From JAFMDF01 sp965222705 (GTDB taxonomy: Bacteria > Bacteroidota > Bacteroidia > Chitinophagales > Saprospiraceae): DNA of 64,000 bases. The stretch lies in assembly GCA_965222705.1 (NCBI GenBank), contig CBDCUO010000042.1:24245-88244 (forward strand). The letters are read 5' to 3'. Positions 16,518-25,716 of the stretch are shown one piece after another (positions within the stretch are counted from its first letter, which is position 1; each line of letters starts with the position of its first letter). Below the pieces are notes generated by a model, which saw nothing but the letters and a program-made list of their open reading frames with translations, was not told the DNA's origin and did not search any database. The translations under genes were made by a program, and so were the position numbers.

Positions 16518-17813
16518 TTATAGAGCCGTAATAGATGTTTTCATTACATCACATAGCTTCAATAAATCTTTTTCCTGAATCACATAAGGCGGCATAATAT
16601 AAATCAAATTCCGAAAAGGACGAATCCAAACACCATTTTGCACATAATATTTCTGAACTTTGGCAACATTAATATTTTTATATAATTCAATAATGCCAAT
16701 GGCTCCTAAAACTCGCACCTCTTTGACTTCGGACAAATTGATAGCAGGGGTAAGTTCTTTTTTTAAAATGTGCTCTATAGTTCTGATTTGTTGTCGCCAG
16801 GGAGTAGCTAGTAATAAATCAATGCTGGCATTGGCAATTGCACAGGCTAAAGGATTGCCCATAAAGGTTGGGCCATGCATTAATACACCTGCTTCACCAG
16901 AGCAGATGACTTCTCCAATGTGCTTAGTGCAGAGCATAGCCGCTAAAGTCATATAGCCTCCTGTCAATGCTTTTCCTAGGCATAAAATGTCGGGAGATAT
17001 TTGCGCATGAGCCACAGCAAATAACTCTCCAGTTCGACCAAAGCCCGTTGCAATTTCATCTGCAATCATTAAAATGTCATATTGGTCGCATAATTTTCTA
17101 ATAATCGCTACGTATTCTGGTGAATAAATCCGCATGCCTCCCGCCCCTTGTACGATCGGTTCAAAAATAAAAGCGGCAGCATTTTGGGCATTTTTTTCAA
17201 AAAAAGTTTTTAATGTTACCTTTTCTTTGGTCGAAATTTTTCGGTCAAAACCATTGACCGGCTCAGTCGCGAAAAGGTGCTGGGGCATAAAATGCTTAAA
17301 TAAATGGTGCATCCCTGAAATAGGATCACAAACGGACATCGCTCCGGTCGTATCGCCATGATACCCCTTTTTAAAGGTCAAAAATTTTGTTTTGTGGCTT
17401 TTCCCCAAAGCATGTTGGTATTGAATGGCTACTTTCATAGCTACTTCTACCGAAACAGAGCCACTATCTGCTAAAAATATCCGGTCTAAGCCTGCTGGCG
17501 TTATTTGAATTAATTTTTTAGCTAATTCAATAGCTGGTTGATGGGTAATACCGCCGAACATTACATGAGCCATTTTTCCCAACTGGTCTTTTGCGGCTTG
17601 GTTTAATAGGGGGTGATTATAACCATGGATGGCTGTCCACCAACTGGACATGCCATCTATTAATGCTTTGTTATTATCCAACGTTAGCCGTACGCCTTGG
17701 GCGGAAACAACAGGATAGACAGGGAGTGGCTTTGTCAAAGAAGTATAGGGATGCCAAATATGCTGGCGGTCAAAGTCCAAATCTTCTGATCTAAAGGCTA
17801 AATTGTTGGGCAT
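16518..17813 (-). CDS. bioA: Adenosylmethionine-8-amino-7-oxononanoate aminotransferase
   Basis: The 431-aa PLP enzyme converts KAPA to DAPA in biotin synthesis using SAM as amino donor. Visible motifs are HIWHPYTSL near the start (substrate-binding Trp/Tyr region), DGMSSWWTAIHGYNHP, FLADSGSVSVEVAMKVA, LMIADEIATGFGRTG, and CLGKALTGGYM carrying the PLP lysine (about residue 280). The start overlaps the end of bioD by 23 bp. It is the last gene of the bioB-bioF-bioD-bioA cluster. Confidence 0.96.
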   Translation of the reverse strand: MPNNLAFRSEDLDFDRQHIWHPYTSLTKPLPVYPVVSAQGVRLTLDNNKALIDGMSSWWTAIHGYNHPLLNQAAKDQLGKMAHVMFGGITHQPAIELAKKLIQITPAGLDRIFLADSGSVSVEVAMKVAIQYQHALGKSHKTKFLTFKKGYHGDTTGAMSVCDPISGMHHLFKHFMPQHLFATEPVNGFDRKISTKEKVTLKTFFEKNAQNAAAFIFEPIVQGAGGMRIYSPEYVAIIRKLCDQYDILMIADEIATGFGRTGELFAVAHAQISPDILCLGKALTGGYMTLAAMLCTKHIGEVICSGEAGVLMHGPTFMGNPLACAIANASIDLLLATPWRQQIRTIEHILKKELTPAINLSEVKEVRVLGAIGIIELYKNINVAKVQKYYVQNGVWIRPFRNLIYIMPPYVIQEKDLLKLCDVMKTSITAL

Positions 17814-18405
17814 ATTTCCTTATTAATTGCTGGTTGATAATTTTGTGTTGTTTGACTTCCAAGAAACATTGGGCTTTTGTATATTCCAAAATGAGGTCAA
17901 ACGTGGCCTGATTTTTCTTACCATTAAAAATAAAACCCAGAAAGGGAATGTTTCGCTGTTGGAGCAATTGCCAGGAGAGGAGCGTGTGGTTGATATTCCC
18001 CAAATAATATTTGGACACCAAGACGACTGGCAATTTCAAATGTTCTATCAAATCAATATTTAACTGCTGATGATTGATCGGAACCATTAGCCCGCCTGCT
18101 AATTCGATGATTAAATGGTTCTTGGTCTTTGGCAGAGCTAATTGTGCTATATTTATTTTGATCTTTTCTAAATCAGCTGAAGCATGCGGCGACATAGGAT
18201 ATTTCAACCGAATTCCTTCTGGATGAATTTTACTTTTCTTATTAGTAATTAAATTTTTTACCTTATCCGAATCGGAATGCTGCAGATCGCCTGCTTGGAT
18301 GGGTTTCCAATAGTCTGCTCTCAGCGCTTCACATAAAATAGCAGAGATGATCGTTTTGCCGATTTCTGTACCAATTCCAGCTACGATAATTGATTGTTGT
18401 GCCAT
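17791..18405 (-). CDS. bioD: Dethiobiotin synthetase
   Basis: The 204-aa enzyme closes the ureido ring of dethiobiotin from DAPA, CO2 and ATP. The P-loop is GIGTEIGKTI near residue 11, followed by the WKPIQAGD motif and the ELAGGLMVPI stretch. The length is slightly short but in range. It overlaps bioF by 25 bp and bioA by 23 bp, which indicates tight translational coupling. Confidence 0.94.
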   Translation of the reverse strand: MAQQSIIVAGIGTEIGKTIISAILCEALRADYWKPIQAGDLQHSDSDKVKNLITNKKSKIHPEGIRLKYPMSPHASADLEKIKINIAQLALPKTKNHLIIELAGGLMVPINHQQLNIDLIEHLKLPVVLVSKYYLGNINHTLLSWQLLQQRNIPFLGFIFNGKKNQATFDLILEYTKAQCFLEVKQHKIINQQLIRKYAQQFSL

Positions 18406-19517
18406 TGCTTGAGTTGCTCAAAAAGGTGATCTATTTCTTCCTCCGTATTATACGTGTGCAAACAAATGCGAATTCTTTCTGTGCCTTTGGCAACGCTTGG
18501 GTAGCGGATAGCCATTGCAGCAATGCCTTTATTTTGGAGGTGCTGCGCTGCTTCTATTACTGGCTGGTTGCCAGGAATAATCACAGATTGGATTTGAGAA
18601 ACAGCGGGGAGCCATTCAAAACTGCTTAGTTGTTTTTTTCGATTTAAATATTGTATTAAATGTTGCAATCGCTTGCGTTGGGTATTGGCTATTGGCAAAT
18701 ATCGGTAGCTGCAGTGAATAGCAACTATCTGATGAAAAGAAGGGGCAGTTGTAAAAATAAATGGCCTAGAAAAATTGATTAAATAATCCTTTAACCACTG
18801 CTTGCCCAATATAGCCGCTCCATGTGCTCCCATCGCTTTTCCATAGGTAACAACAGTGGCAAAAATGGCGGCTTGCATTTTCAAGTGACAGACTAGTCCT
18901 TCTCCTTTTTGCCCAATCACTCCTATTCCATGCGCTTCATCTACTATCAATTTAGCCTTATATTTTTTGCATAACTGGACCATTTTTGTCAATGGGCAAA
19001 TATCGCCATCCATAGAATAAATAGACTCTACTACTACAAATTTACTACCTTTTACATTGCTCAATTTTAGCTCTAAATCTGCCAGGTCATTGTGTCGAAA
19101 ACGGAGCCTCTTGGCTTTACTTAATCGTGCGCCGTCTATTAGACTAGCATGGCACAATTCGTCCATTATCAAGGTATCTTCTTCAGAAGCAATACAAGAA
19201 AGTAAACCCAGGTTTGCTGTATAACCGGAATTAAGAACCAAAGCCGCTTCTACGCCGTGATAGTAGGCAATATTCGTTTCTAAAGATTCTATGCAGTTAT
19301 TATTACCGCTTAAAAGGCGAGAACCCGTGGCTCCTGTTTGGGGAGCACCTGTTTTTTGGATGATCTTTTCAATTTCTTTAATAATATATTTATTCTTCGA
19401 AAAGCCTAGGTAATCATTGGAATAGAAATCAATGCCTGTAAGGGCTTTGGGAAGTTTTCGAAACAGATTTTCCCGACTTCTTCGATGGAGGGCAGCCTCG
19501 TATCTATTCATTGGCAT
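18381..19517 (-). CDS. bioF: 8-amino-7-oxononanoate synthase
   Basis: The 378-aa PLP enzyme of the alpha-oxoamine synthase family condenses pimeloyl-ACP (or -CoA) with alanine. Motifs include FYSNDYLGFS, GATGSRLLSGN, ESIYSMDGD, VDEAHGIGVIG and TYGKAMGAHGA with the PLP lysine. The start could be MPMNRYE or MNRYE two codons later. It begins 20 bp after bioB and overlaps bioD. Confidence 0.95.
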   Translation of the reverse strand: MPMNRYEAALHRRSRENLFRKLPKALTGIDFYSNDYLGFSKNKYIIKEIEKIIQKTGAPQTGATGSRLLSGNNNCIESLETNIAYYHGVEAALVLNSGYTANLGLLSCIASEEDTLIMDELCHASLIDGARLSKAKRLRFRHNDLADLELKLSNVKGSKFVVVESIYSMDGDICPLTKMVQLCKKYKAKLIVDEAHGIGVIGQKGEGLVCHLKMQAAIFATVVTYGKAMGAHGAAILGKQWLKDYLINFSRPFIFTTAPSFHQIVAIHCSYRYLPIANTQRKRLQHLIQYLNRKKQLSSFEWLPAVSQIQSVIIPGNQPVIEAAQHLQNKGIAAMAIRYPSVAKGTERIRICLHTYNTEEEIDHLFEQLKQWHNNQLS

Positions 19518-19537
19518 AGATTGAATTCAACTGCTGG

Positions 19538-20527
19538 TTATTTTAAAGTCGTTTTAAAGGCTTCACGGGAAGTCAATCCCAATAAATCAAACATTTCCTG
19601 GTCGCTCTTAAAGCCAGGATTAGGGGTGGTCAATAATTTATCGCCGGAAAAAATGGAATTAGCACCTGCCATAAAGCACATAGCCTGTTCTGCTAGGGTC
19701 ATATCTGTTCTTCCAGCAGATAGTCGAACGATCGATTGTGGCATGATAATGCGGGCAGTAGCAATCATTCGCACGAGGTCATAAAAAGGCACTTTTTGTT
19801 GCTTTTCCAAGGGTGTTCCTTTGACGGCTACCAACGCATTAATCGGGACGGATTCGGGATGTACTTTCATATTGGATAAGGTATGCAACATACCGATTCG
19901 ATCTTCGTGAGTTTCTCCCATGCCAATAATTCCCCCCGAACAGATCGTAATATTGGCTTTTCTGACATTTTTTATAGTATTCAATCGATCCTCATAGGTT
20001 CGAGTGCTGATTATTTCGCTGTAATGCTCTTCTGAAGTATCTACATTATGATTATAGGCATATAAGCCAGCATCCGCCAATTTTTGTGCCTGCCTTTCTG
20101 TCACCATCCCTAAAGTACAGCAGACCTCCATACCCAGACCATTGACCGCTTCGACCATTTGCAATACTTTGTCAAAATCTCGATTATCTCTGACTTCCCG
20201 CCAGGCAGCTCCCAAGCACATTCTGGACACTCCTTTAGACTGGGCATTGATTGCTTTTTTGACTACTTCCTCCACTTCCATTAATTTATGCACCTTAATA
20301 TCCGTGTGATACCTGGCTGCCTGTGGGCAATAAGCGCAATCCTCAGGACAACCACCCGTTTTGACAGAAACCAAACTACTGACTTGTACTTCTCCTGTTT
20401 TATGAAATTTTTTATGGATAACTGCGGCGTCAAATACCAATTCTAATAATGGTCGGTTGTAAATACGCCTGATTTCTTCAGGAGACCAATCATGTCTGAT
20501 AGATACCTCTTCTTCCAATGCTGTCAT
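19538..20527 (-). CDS. bioB: Biotin synthase
   Basis: The 329-aa radical SAM enzyme inserts sulfur into dethiobiotin. The cluster motif GGCPEDCAYCPQ (CxxxCxxC) is near residue 53. Further conserved stretches are CLGAAWRE, CCTLGM, NHNVDTSEEHY, CSGGIIGMGE and LSAGRTDM, together holding ligands of the second, [2Fe-2S] cluster. It is the first gene of bioBFDA. The pimelate-moiety genes bioC and bioH are not in the window. Its promoter lies between the gene and the ISL3 insertion. Confidence 0.97.
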   Translation of the reverse strand: MTALEEEVSIRHDWSPEEIRRIYNRPLLELVFDAAVIHKKFHKTGEVQVSSLVSVKTGGCPEDCAYCPQAARYHTDIKVHKLMEVEEVVKKAINAQSKGVSRMCLGAAWREVRDNRDFDKVLQMVEAVNGLGMEVCCTLGMVTERQAQKLADAGLYAYNHNVDTSEEHYSEIISTRTYEDRLNTIKNVRKANITICSGGIIGMGETHEDRIGMLHTLSNMKVHPESVPINALVAVKGTPLEKQQKVPFYDLVRMIATARIIMPQSIVRLSAGRTDMTLAEQAMCFMAGANSIFSGDKLLTTPNPGFKSDQEMFDLLGLTSREAFKTTLK

Positions 20528-20563
20528 TGAGTATATAGATTAATTGATGTTTTCAAAAAATGA

Positions 20564-20593
20564 CAAAATTATAAAAATAATTCACTCCACCAA
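20564..20593 (-). promoter_or_regulatory. Probable bioBFDA promoter
   Basis: On the minus strand TAATTTTG (20571-20564) matches the Bacteroidota -7 box TAnnTTTG, and a TTG (20593-20591) lies 19 bp upstream as a partial -33 box. The -33 element lies within the original 3' end of the upstream metallophosphoesterase gene. The ISL3 insertion at 20617 leaves both boxes intact. Confidence 0.5.
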
Positions 20594-20616
20594 TTCATCC
20601 AAATTAACAAATTTCC

Positions 20617-21791
20617 GGTTCTAAATGATTTCATTTGGTCAGGTAGCTAAAGAGCACCAAAAGCGAATAAAATCATTCTTTTAAAATTTTCTTTGTATCG
20701 GTAGCCTCTAGCGGCTCTTTTAATGAATTGAATTTTGTTATTCATTCCTTCGAGCAAGCCATTAGTTACCTTTGATTCAACGAAGTTGATAATACTATCA
20801 AAATGCTTGTGCATAGACTTACAAAAACTGGTCATTTTATACAGTTCTTTTGTGCGGTCTATCCAATAGCAAAAAAAGGCAGCTGCCTTTTGACAATTGG
20901 GTTGTACCCAAAGTTGGTCAAACTGCTTTAAATGAAAATCTAAAAGTTGTTTGTCTGTCTTTTTGGATTTCCAAAGTGGTTTGAAATATCGATTGACTAA
21001 TTGCACAACATGAAATCGGTCATAAGTCATTCGAGCTGTTGAAAAATACTTTTTTACCCCACTTGTAAAAGCAGGAGACATATCCAAAGAGAATTCTTCT
21101 ACCTTTTGAGGGGATTTTCCTAAGATTCGTAATTGTTCCGCATAATTTTTTACAGCCTCAGAAGACCTACCATCTTGAATATCAAGAATTTCGCCGTCTT
21201 CTAAATTGACAAATAGACTGATATAATCATGCCCTCTTTTAGTAGAAGTTTCGTCCACGCCAACTTTTTTGGCTACTTCCGGTTCCCGTTGTTCATACTT
21301 ATCTTTGGTGTAAGCATCATAAACAGTTTGAACTCTTTGAGGATATAAATTGAAAAATTCAGCTGTTGTTTTTTTACAATTGCATAAGCGAAGTAAATCA
21401 AGAATTTCTTCCTCAAATAAGAGGGTAAAACCACTATTTTTTCGAGCCCAAGGTACTTCAATTACACTTGTTTTTCTACTGCGTTTATCCATAAAAACGG
21501 GTAAGCGAGCCTGTATAAAACAAGGATATTGAAATAAACTCATATGTCTCCACTTTTTAGTGTAATAAGAATGGAGGGTATGATGTTTACTAGGTCGATA
21601 TTCTTTGGATATTTCAATGGTAAAAGTGATACTTTTCACCTTTTTATCCACCACTTCTTTGTCGATTTGACCAAGAGAAAAAGGAGATTCTAATTCTAGT
21701 AACTCAGAAAATAAGCTGTGTAAGTCGTCCATTTTTTGAGCTACAAGGTCTTACTCTTTTTGCTTTTGACCAAATGAATTCATTTAGAACC
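20617..21791 (-). mobile_element. ISL3-family insertion sequence, intact
   Basis: The 25-bp terminal inverted repeats (20617-20641 and 21767-21791) begin GGTTCTAAATGA and end TTCATTTGGTCA, with one mismatch. Both ends are flanked by AAATTTCC (20609-20616 and 21792-21799), an exact 8-bp target duplication as expected for ISL3. The element is 1175 bp with a single transposase gene. It is inserted in the last codons of the metallophosphoesterase gene, upstream of bioB. Confidence 0.95.
20647..21732 (-). CDS. ISL3-family transposase
   Basis: The 361-aa transposase has the ISL3 catalytic core: VGVDETSTKRGHDYIS (first Asp), FSLDMSPAFTSGVKKYF (second Asp), MTYDRFHVVQLVN, and the C-terminal TNGLLEGMNNKIQFIKR with the catalytic Glu. 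RAARGYRYKENFKRMI is the usual end. An N-terminal zinc-binding segment, common in longer ISL3 transposases, is not obvious, so this is a shorter variant. It appears intact. Confidence 0.92.
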   Translation of the reverse strand: MDDLHSLFSELLELESPFSLGQIDKEVVDKKVKSITFTIEISKEYRPSKHHTLHSYYTKKWRHMSLFQYPCFIQARLPVFMDKRSRKTSVIEVPWARKNSGFTLLFEEEILDLLRLCNCKKTTAEFFNLYPQRVQTVYDAYTKDKYEQREPEVAKKVGVDETSTKRGHDYISLFVNLEDGEILDIQDGRSSEAVKNYAEQLRILGKSPQKVEEFSLDMSPAFTSGVKKYFSTARMTYDRFHVVQLVNRYFKPLWKSKKTDKQLLDFHLKQFDQLWVQPNCQKAAAFFCYWIDRTKELYKMTSFCKSMHKHFDSIINFVESKVTNGLLEGMNNKIQFIKRAARGYRYKENFKRMILFAFGAL

Positions 21792-22679
21792 AAATTTCCA
21801 GTCTAGTTTTCTTTCTGCTACCAAATGATTAAAGATTAATACGCTATCGGGATTTAGATTCACTTGAACTGTTGTTGGTGGATTATTTCTATCAAGGGTG
21901 GAATACAAGCCAGAAATTAAAAAATCTACCCCTTCTTCTGTCTGAAAGTGATACTGTTTGGTATAAATACCCCCATCGCCAGTTACAAAAAACACTTCCA
22001 CTCCTCGCTGCTCGACAGCTACCATTTTTTCATACATAAGGGCGGGAAATTTACTGGAGGGATCATCGCACAGAAATTCAAAATAAGGCGCACAAGCATT
22101 AGCAGATTGATAACAGCGCATGCCTTCTGCCGTTGCTCCCCAAATTGCCCAATGCCCCAAAACGACCAAATGGCTAGAAAACTGGATTGTATCCAAAAGG
22201 GTTTCGAAAAAATGAGTTTGGGCGATGCGATCTTCACAGCTTGCCCCTCTCCCTTCCACCAAGCCCATGTTGGTATCCAGAACGGCGATAGTGATACCGT
22301 TTTTTGTATGGGCATAATATAAATCCCGTCCGGTAAATTCTCGAATCCAATCAATATTTCCATTGCGAACGTCGTGATTACCGGTCGCCCAATGGGTATT
22401 TTCATTGCTTAGGTCAAACAAATCGTCCAGATATTCCAGTGTAGCCCTTTCTCGGGTAGTTTCTGAGCACATATCCCCGCCTAGCCAAATGCCTTTATAG
22501 ATAGAATAATCGAGGGTTTCCAGGCGTGGATCCACTCGGTTTTCCTTGAAATAGGTGTGGCCAAGAAACAAATAATCTGTTTTTTGTTCGATTACTGGTA
22601 GAATAATTTCTTCATTTTTACAAGCACAAAAATAGAGGAAACATAAAAACACAATCCCTTTTTTTAAAAAATGTATCAT
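21780..22679 (-). CDS. Metallophosphoesterase lipoprotein with IS-altered C-terminus
   Basis: The 299-aa protein has a lipoprotein signal (GIVFLCFLYFCAC near residue 20) and calcineurin-like phosphoesterase motifs: LFLGHTY, GGDM, ATGNHDVRNG and VVLGHWAIWG. It is probably an exported phosphatase or nuclease-like enzyme with unknown substrate. The last three codons (Gly-Ser-Lys) and the stop are provided by the ISL3 terminal repeat. Joining the sequence across the target duplication restores an ancestral end DWKFVNLDELVE with a stop at 20584-20582. The insertion thus replaced eight residues with three, and the catalytic core is untouched, so the protein may still work. Confidence 0.85.
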   Translation of the reverse strand: MIHFLKKGIVFLCFLYFCACKNEEIILPVIEQKTDYLFLGHTYFKENRVDPRLETLDYSIYKGIWLGGDMCSETTRERATLEYLDDLFDLSNENTHWATGNHDVRNGNIDWIREFTGRDLYYAHTKNGITIAVLDTNMGLVEGRGASCEDRIAQTHFFETLLDTIQFSSHLVVLGHWAIWGATAEGMRCYQSANACAPYFEFLCDDPSSKFPALMYEKMVAVEQRGVEVFFVTGDGGIYTKQYHFQTEEGVDFLISGLYSTLDRNNPPTTVQVNLNPDSVLIFNHLVAERKLDWKFGSK

Positions 22680-22691
22680 TCGTTAACAAGG

Positions 22692-23387
22692 TCAGTCATT
22701 GAAAATAAAAAAACCTAAGCCACCTGGATCGCGAATAATAATATTGTCTGCGATGCCTTCTTTGTTAAAATAGGTAATTTCTTCCACAATTGGAATTTCC
22801 ACGTCTTTGATTTTTTGAATGATGGGTAAATTTTTTCCACCATTAAAAAAAGTCAAGCCGGGGTTGAAAAATAAATGCGGACAGACTAGCGGCTTCATAA
22901 TGCTAATGCCAATAGGGCTGTCGTTGTCAAAGGCCATCCATCCTTGTTCAAGACTACCCATTGTTTTTTGATAGCCCAGAATTTTCCAAAACTGGGTAGT
23001 TCTCGCCACATCTACTGCTTCAATACTCAGTCCGGCAAAGTTACCTGGAATAGCGGCGGATGTGCCTGATATTTTATAATTTTTTTCAAACGATCCATTT
23101 ATTAGGTACACCTTCACCCCATTTGGGTCACCTGCTAAGTAGCCGCTTTCAAGTACTACAATGTTTGTCAATTTTTCTAATTGAGCGATTTCGGATGCCC
23201 AGCTTTCTTTGTGCATTTTCACACCTATTCTGGCATAACGATCAGGATTGATTTCCACGATCATTTTACCATCGGTAAATAGGGTAGGATTGTCTGCCGA
23301 AATAAGTTGAAAATTTAATTTTTGATAAAAACTTTTGCTTTCTTCCAGGTTATTTGTAGGGGTTTGAATTATAGTGGTTGAGTTCAT
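22692..23387 (-). CDS. Two-domain VOC (glyoxalase-like) protein
   Basis: The 231-aa protein has two VOC-type beta-alpha-beta-beta-beta units. The first covers about residues 1-105 (QTPTNNLEESKSFYQKLNFQ) and the second about 115-231 (FAGLSIEAVDVARTTQFWKI ... IIRDPGGLGFFIF). VOC proteins bind a divalent metal and include glyoxalases, dioxygenases and resistance proteins. The substrate cannot be read from the sequence. It lies 12 bp upstream of the metallophosphoesterase gene and probably shares its transcript. Confidence 0.8.
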   Translation of the reverse strand: MNSTTIIQTPTNNLEESKSFYQKLNFQLISADNPTLFTDGKMIVEINPDRYARIGVKMHKESWASEIAQLEKLTNIVVLESGYLAGDPNGVKVYLINGSFEKNYKISGTSAAIPGNFAGLSIEAVDVARTTQFWKILGYQKTMGSLEQGWMAFDNDSPIGISIMKPLVCPHLFFNPGLTFFNGGKNLPIIQKIKDVEIPIVEEITYFNKEGIADNIIIRDPGGLGFFIFND

Positions 23388-23580
23388 AAAAATTTTATGC
23401 TTGAAATAAAGGATAAAAATGGACTAATAAAATGTACAGGTATCAAAGGTAGTTGACTCTAAAATAATAATTCCTTAAAATCTAATATTTTTGTGCAAGT
23501 TCAATGACTTAATCTTCTATGTTACGTCCATAAGAAGTAATCGACCGATGGTCCACTAATAATCAATCAAATAGGGCATA

Positions 23581-25143
23581 ATGGCAAACAAAGATAAATT
23601 TTTGCAACAAATAGCCGAGGGCTATAATTTTAAAGGGGCTTCCATCACCCTTGGAGGGGCAATGCTGGCCGGTACGGCCCAGCCAGGTGCACTAGTAAAA
23701 ATTCCCCTGAAAACCTTGAATCGGCATGGATTGATTGCTGGAGCGACTGGCACGGGGAAGACCAAAACTTTACAGATCATTGCGGAGCAATTATCTGCCA
23801 ATAGTGTTCCCGTTTTGTTAATGGATGTGAAAGGGGATTTAAGCGGAATTGGCGTGCCCAGTGCGGGACATCCTAAAATTGATGAGCGACATCAAAAAAT
23901 TGGCATTCCATTTACTCCAGGAAGTAGCCCAATTGAGTTTTTGTCTTTATCGGAGGAACCGGGGGCGCGGTTAAGAGCAACCGTTTCGGAGTTTGGTCCT
24001 GTTTTATTTTCCAAAATACTGGAGTTGACAGAAACCCAAAGGAGCATCGTATCCGTGATTTACAAATACTGTGATGACAAAAATCTGCCCTTGCTGGATT
24101 TAAAAGATATGAAGAAAACCCTGAATTTTGTGATGAATGAAGGGAAGGAAGAATTCAGAGAATTATATGGCCGAATGTCTTCCGCTTCCGTTGGAGCAAT
24201 TATGCGAAAAATCGTAGAGCTGGAGCAGCAGGGAGCTGAAAAATTCTTTGGAGAACGCTCTTTTGAAGTAGATGATCTTTGCCGACTGGATGAAGAGGGA
24301 AAAGGGATTATTTCTATCATTCGGCTGACAGATATTCAGGATCGGCCAAAGCTGTTTTCCACATTTATGCTGCAAATCCTTGCAGAAATATACGCCACTT
24401 TTCCTGAAGAAGGAGATATAGAACAACCTAAATTGGTGTTATTTATTGATGAAGCCCACTTGGTTTTTAATGAGGCCTCTGATGCCTTGATGGATCAAAT
24501 CGAAGCCATAATTAAGCTAATTCGATCAAAAGGAGTCGGTATCTTTTTTGTTACTCAAAATCCAACAGATGTGCCAGATGAGGTTTTGAGCCAATTGGGT
24601 TTAAAAGTACAACACGCACTTCGAGCCTTTACGGCCAAAGATCGAAAGGCGATAAAATTGGCCGCTCAAAACTATCCCATTTCTGAATTTTATGATGTAG
24701 AACAATTGCTAACTGAACTGGGAATTGGAGAAGCACTCGTTACTGCTTTGAATGAAAAAGGAATCCCCACGCCACTAGCTCATACCATGTTAAGAGCGCC
24801 CCAATCCAGAATGGATGTTTTGACAGAAATAGAAATTAGCCATATAATTGGCCAATCTAGTATTATCAAAAAATATAATGAAGAAATTGACCGCAACAGT
24901 GCCTATGAAATGCTCTCTGACAAAATAGAGGCTTATCAAGAAGAGGCGCATCAGGAAAAGCTAAAGGCGCAACGGTCAAAAGCCTCCAGATCGAGGAGAC
25001 GAGAAAAATCAACCATTGAAAAAGTAATGGATAGCACTTTGACTAGACAAGTCGGGCGCACGGTTGCTAGAGAACTGACTCGGGGGTTGTTAGGCGTATT
25101 GGGTATCAAAACAACACGAAGGAGACGTTCTAGTTGGTTTTAA
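23581..25143 (+). CDS. HerA-like DUF853 ATPase (YjgR type)
   Basis: The 520-aa protein belongs to the HerA/FtsK superfamily. It has Walker A IAGATGTGKTKTLQ at about residue 57, LLMDVKGDLSGIG, Walker B KLVLFIDEAHLVF near 285, and VTQNPTDVPDEVLSQLG with a sensor region. The C-terminal 80 residues are charged (KLKAQRSKASRSRRREK). The family is annotated as DUF853 and YjgR in E. coli; its role is not established but is probably DNA- or peptide-translocating. A TATTTTTG (23486-23493) upstream is a candidate -7 promoter box. Confidence 0.9.
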   Translation: MANKDKFLQQIAEGYNFKGASITLGGAMLAGTAQPGALVKIPLKTLNRHGLIAGATGTGKTKTLQIIAEQLSANSVPVLLMDVKGDLSGIGVPSAGHPKIDERHQKIGIPFTPGSSPIEFLSLSEEPGARLRATVSEFGPVLFSKILELTETQRSIVSVIYKYCDDKNLPLLDLKDMKKTLNFVMNEGKEEFRELYGRMSSASVGAIMRKIVELEQQGAEKFFGERSFEVDDLCRLDEEGKGIISIIRLTDIQDRPKLFSTFMLQILAEIYATFPEEGDIEQPKLVLFIDEAHLVFNEASDALMDQIEAIIKLIRSKGVGIFFVTQNPTDVPDEVLSQLGLKVQHALRAFTAKDRKAIKLAAQNYPISEFYDVEQLLTELGIGEALVTALNEKGIPTPLAHTMLRAPQSRMDVLTEIEISHIIGQSSIIKKYNEEIDRNSAYEMLSDKIEAYQEEAHQEKLKAQRSKASRSRRREKSTIEKVMDSTLTRQVGRTVARELTRGLLGVLGIKTTRRRRSSWF

Positions 25144-25161
25144 ATTTTAATCTTTAGAAAC

Positions 25162-25527
25162 TCATTTTGCTTTTTCGTCTGGCTGCATGATTCCGAAAAC
25201 CTGTTGCTCTAAATCTTTAAAATAAGCCAACCAGCCAACTTCGGGAATAGCCGTTTTAGGCATAATCACTTGCCCACCGGCTTGCTGAATCATTTTCAAA
25301 ACCAAATCCACATTTTTGACTTCGATAGTATTGGTCAAAGACTGGACGGCCGTTAATCTTTTCTGGAAGGGATTGCCCAATACTTGGTGTTCTTTTGAGC
25401 CGGTAATGACCATCCACTTTTTTTGGTTAGCTGAAGGTTTGAATGTCCAACCAAACACTTGATTGTAAAACACCATAGATTTAATAGGGGTAGTAGTGGG
25501 GATTTCAAAATGGATCATACGATACAT
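25162..25527 (-). CDS. VOC-family protein
   Basis: This small single-domain VOC protein is about 121 aa long, starting at MYRMIHFEIPTTTPIKS. A longer frame extends upstream to 25635, but the extra 36 residues are an AT-rich hydrophobic stretch without similarity to the family, so the shorter start is preferred (MIHFEIP three codons later is equally possible). Motifs are FYNQVFGWTF, GGQVIMPKTAIPEVGWLAYF and QQVFGIMQPD. Function is unknown. It converges on the HerA-like ATPase gene with 18 bp between them. Confidence 0.8.
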   Translation of the reverse strand: MYRMIHFEIPTTTPIKSMVFYNQVFGWTFKPSANQKKWMVITGSKEHQVLGNPFQKRLTAVQSLTNTIEVKNVDLVLKMIQQAGGQVIMPKTAIPEVGWLAYFKDLEQQVFGIMQPDEKAK

Positions 25528-25716
25528 AATTGACTTTTTTTTGAAAATATTTAGTGCAAAACAAATATACACTAAAAGTTTTAAATAAAAAAAATTTTCA
25601 AAAAAAAGTTTTAAAATATGCAATATTTTGAACAAATGGAACCAAAAAAAATTGCTCTATTCCACACAATTTGTCAAAGAAAGAGAAAATTTAACAATGG
25701 GTGGTCGGCCAAAGTC

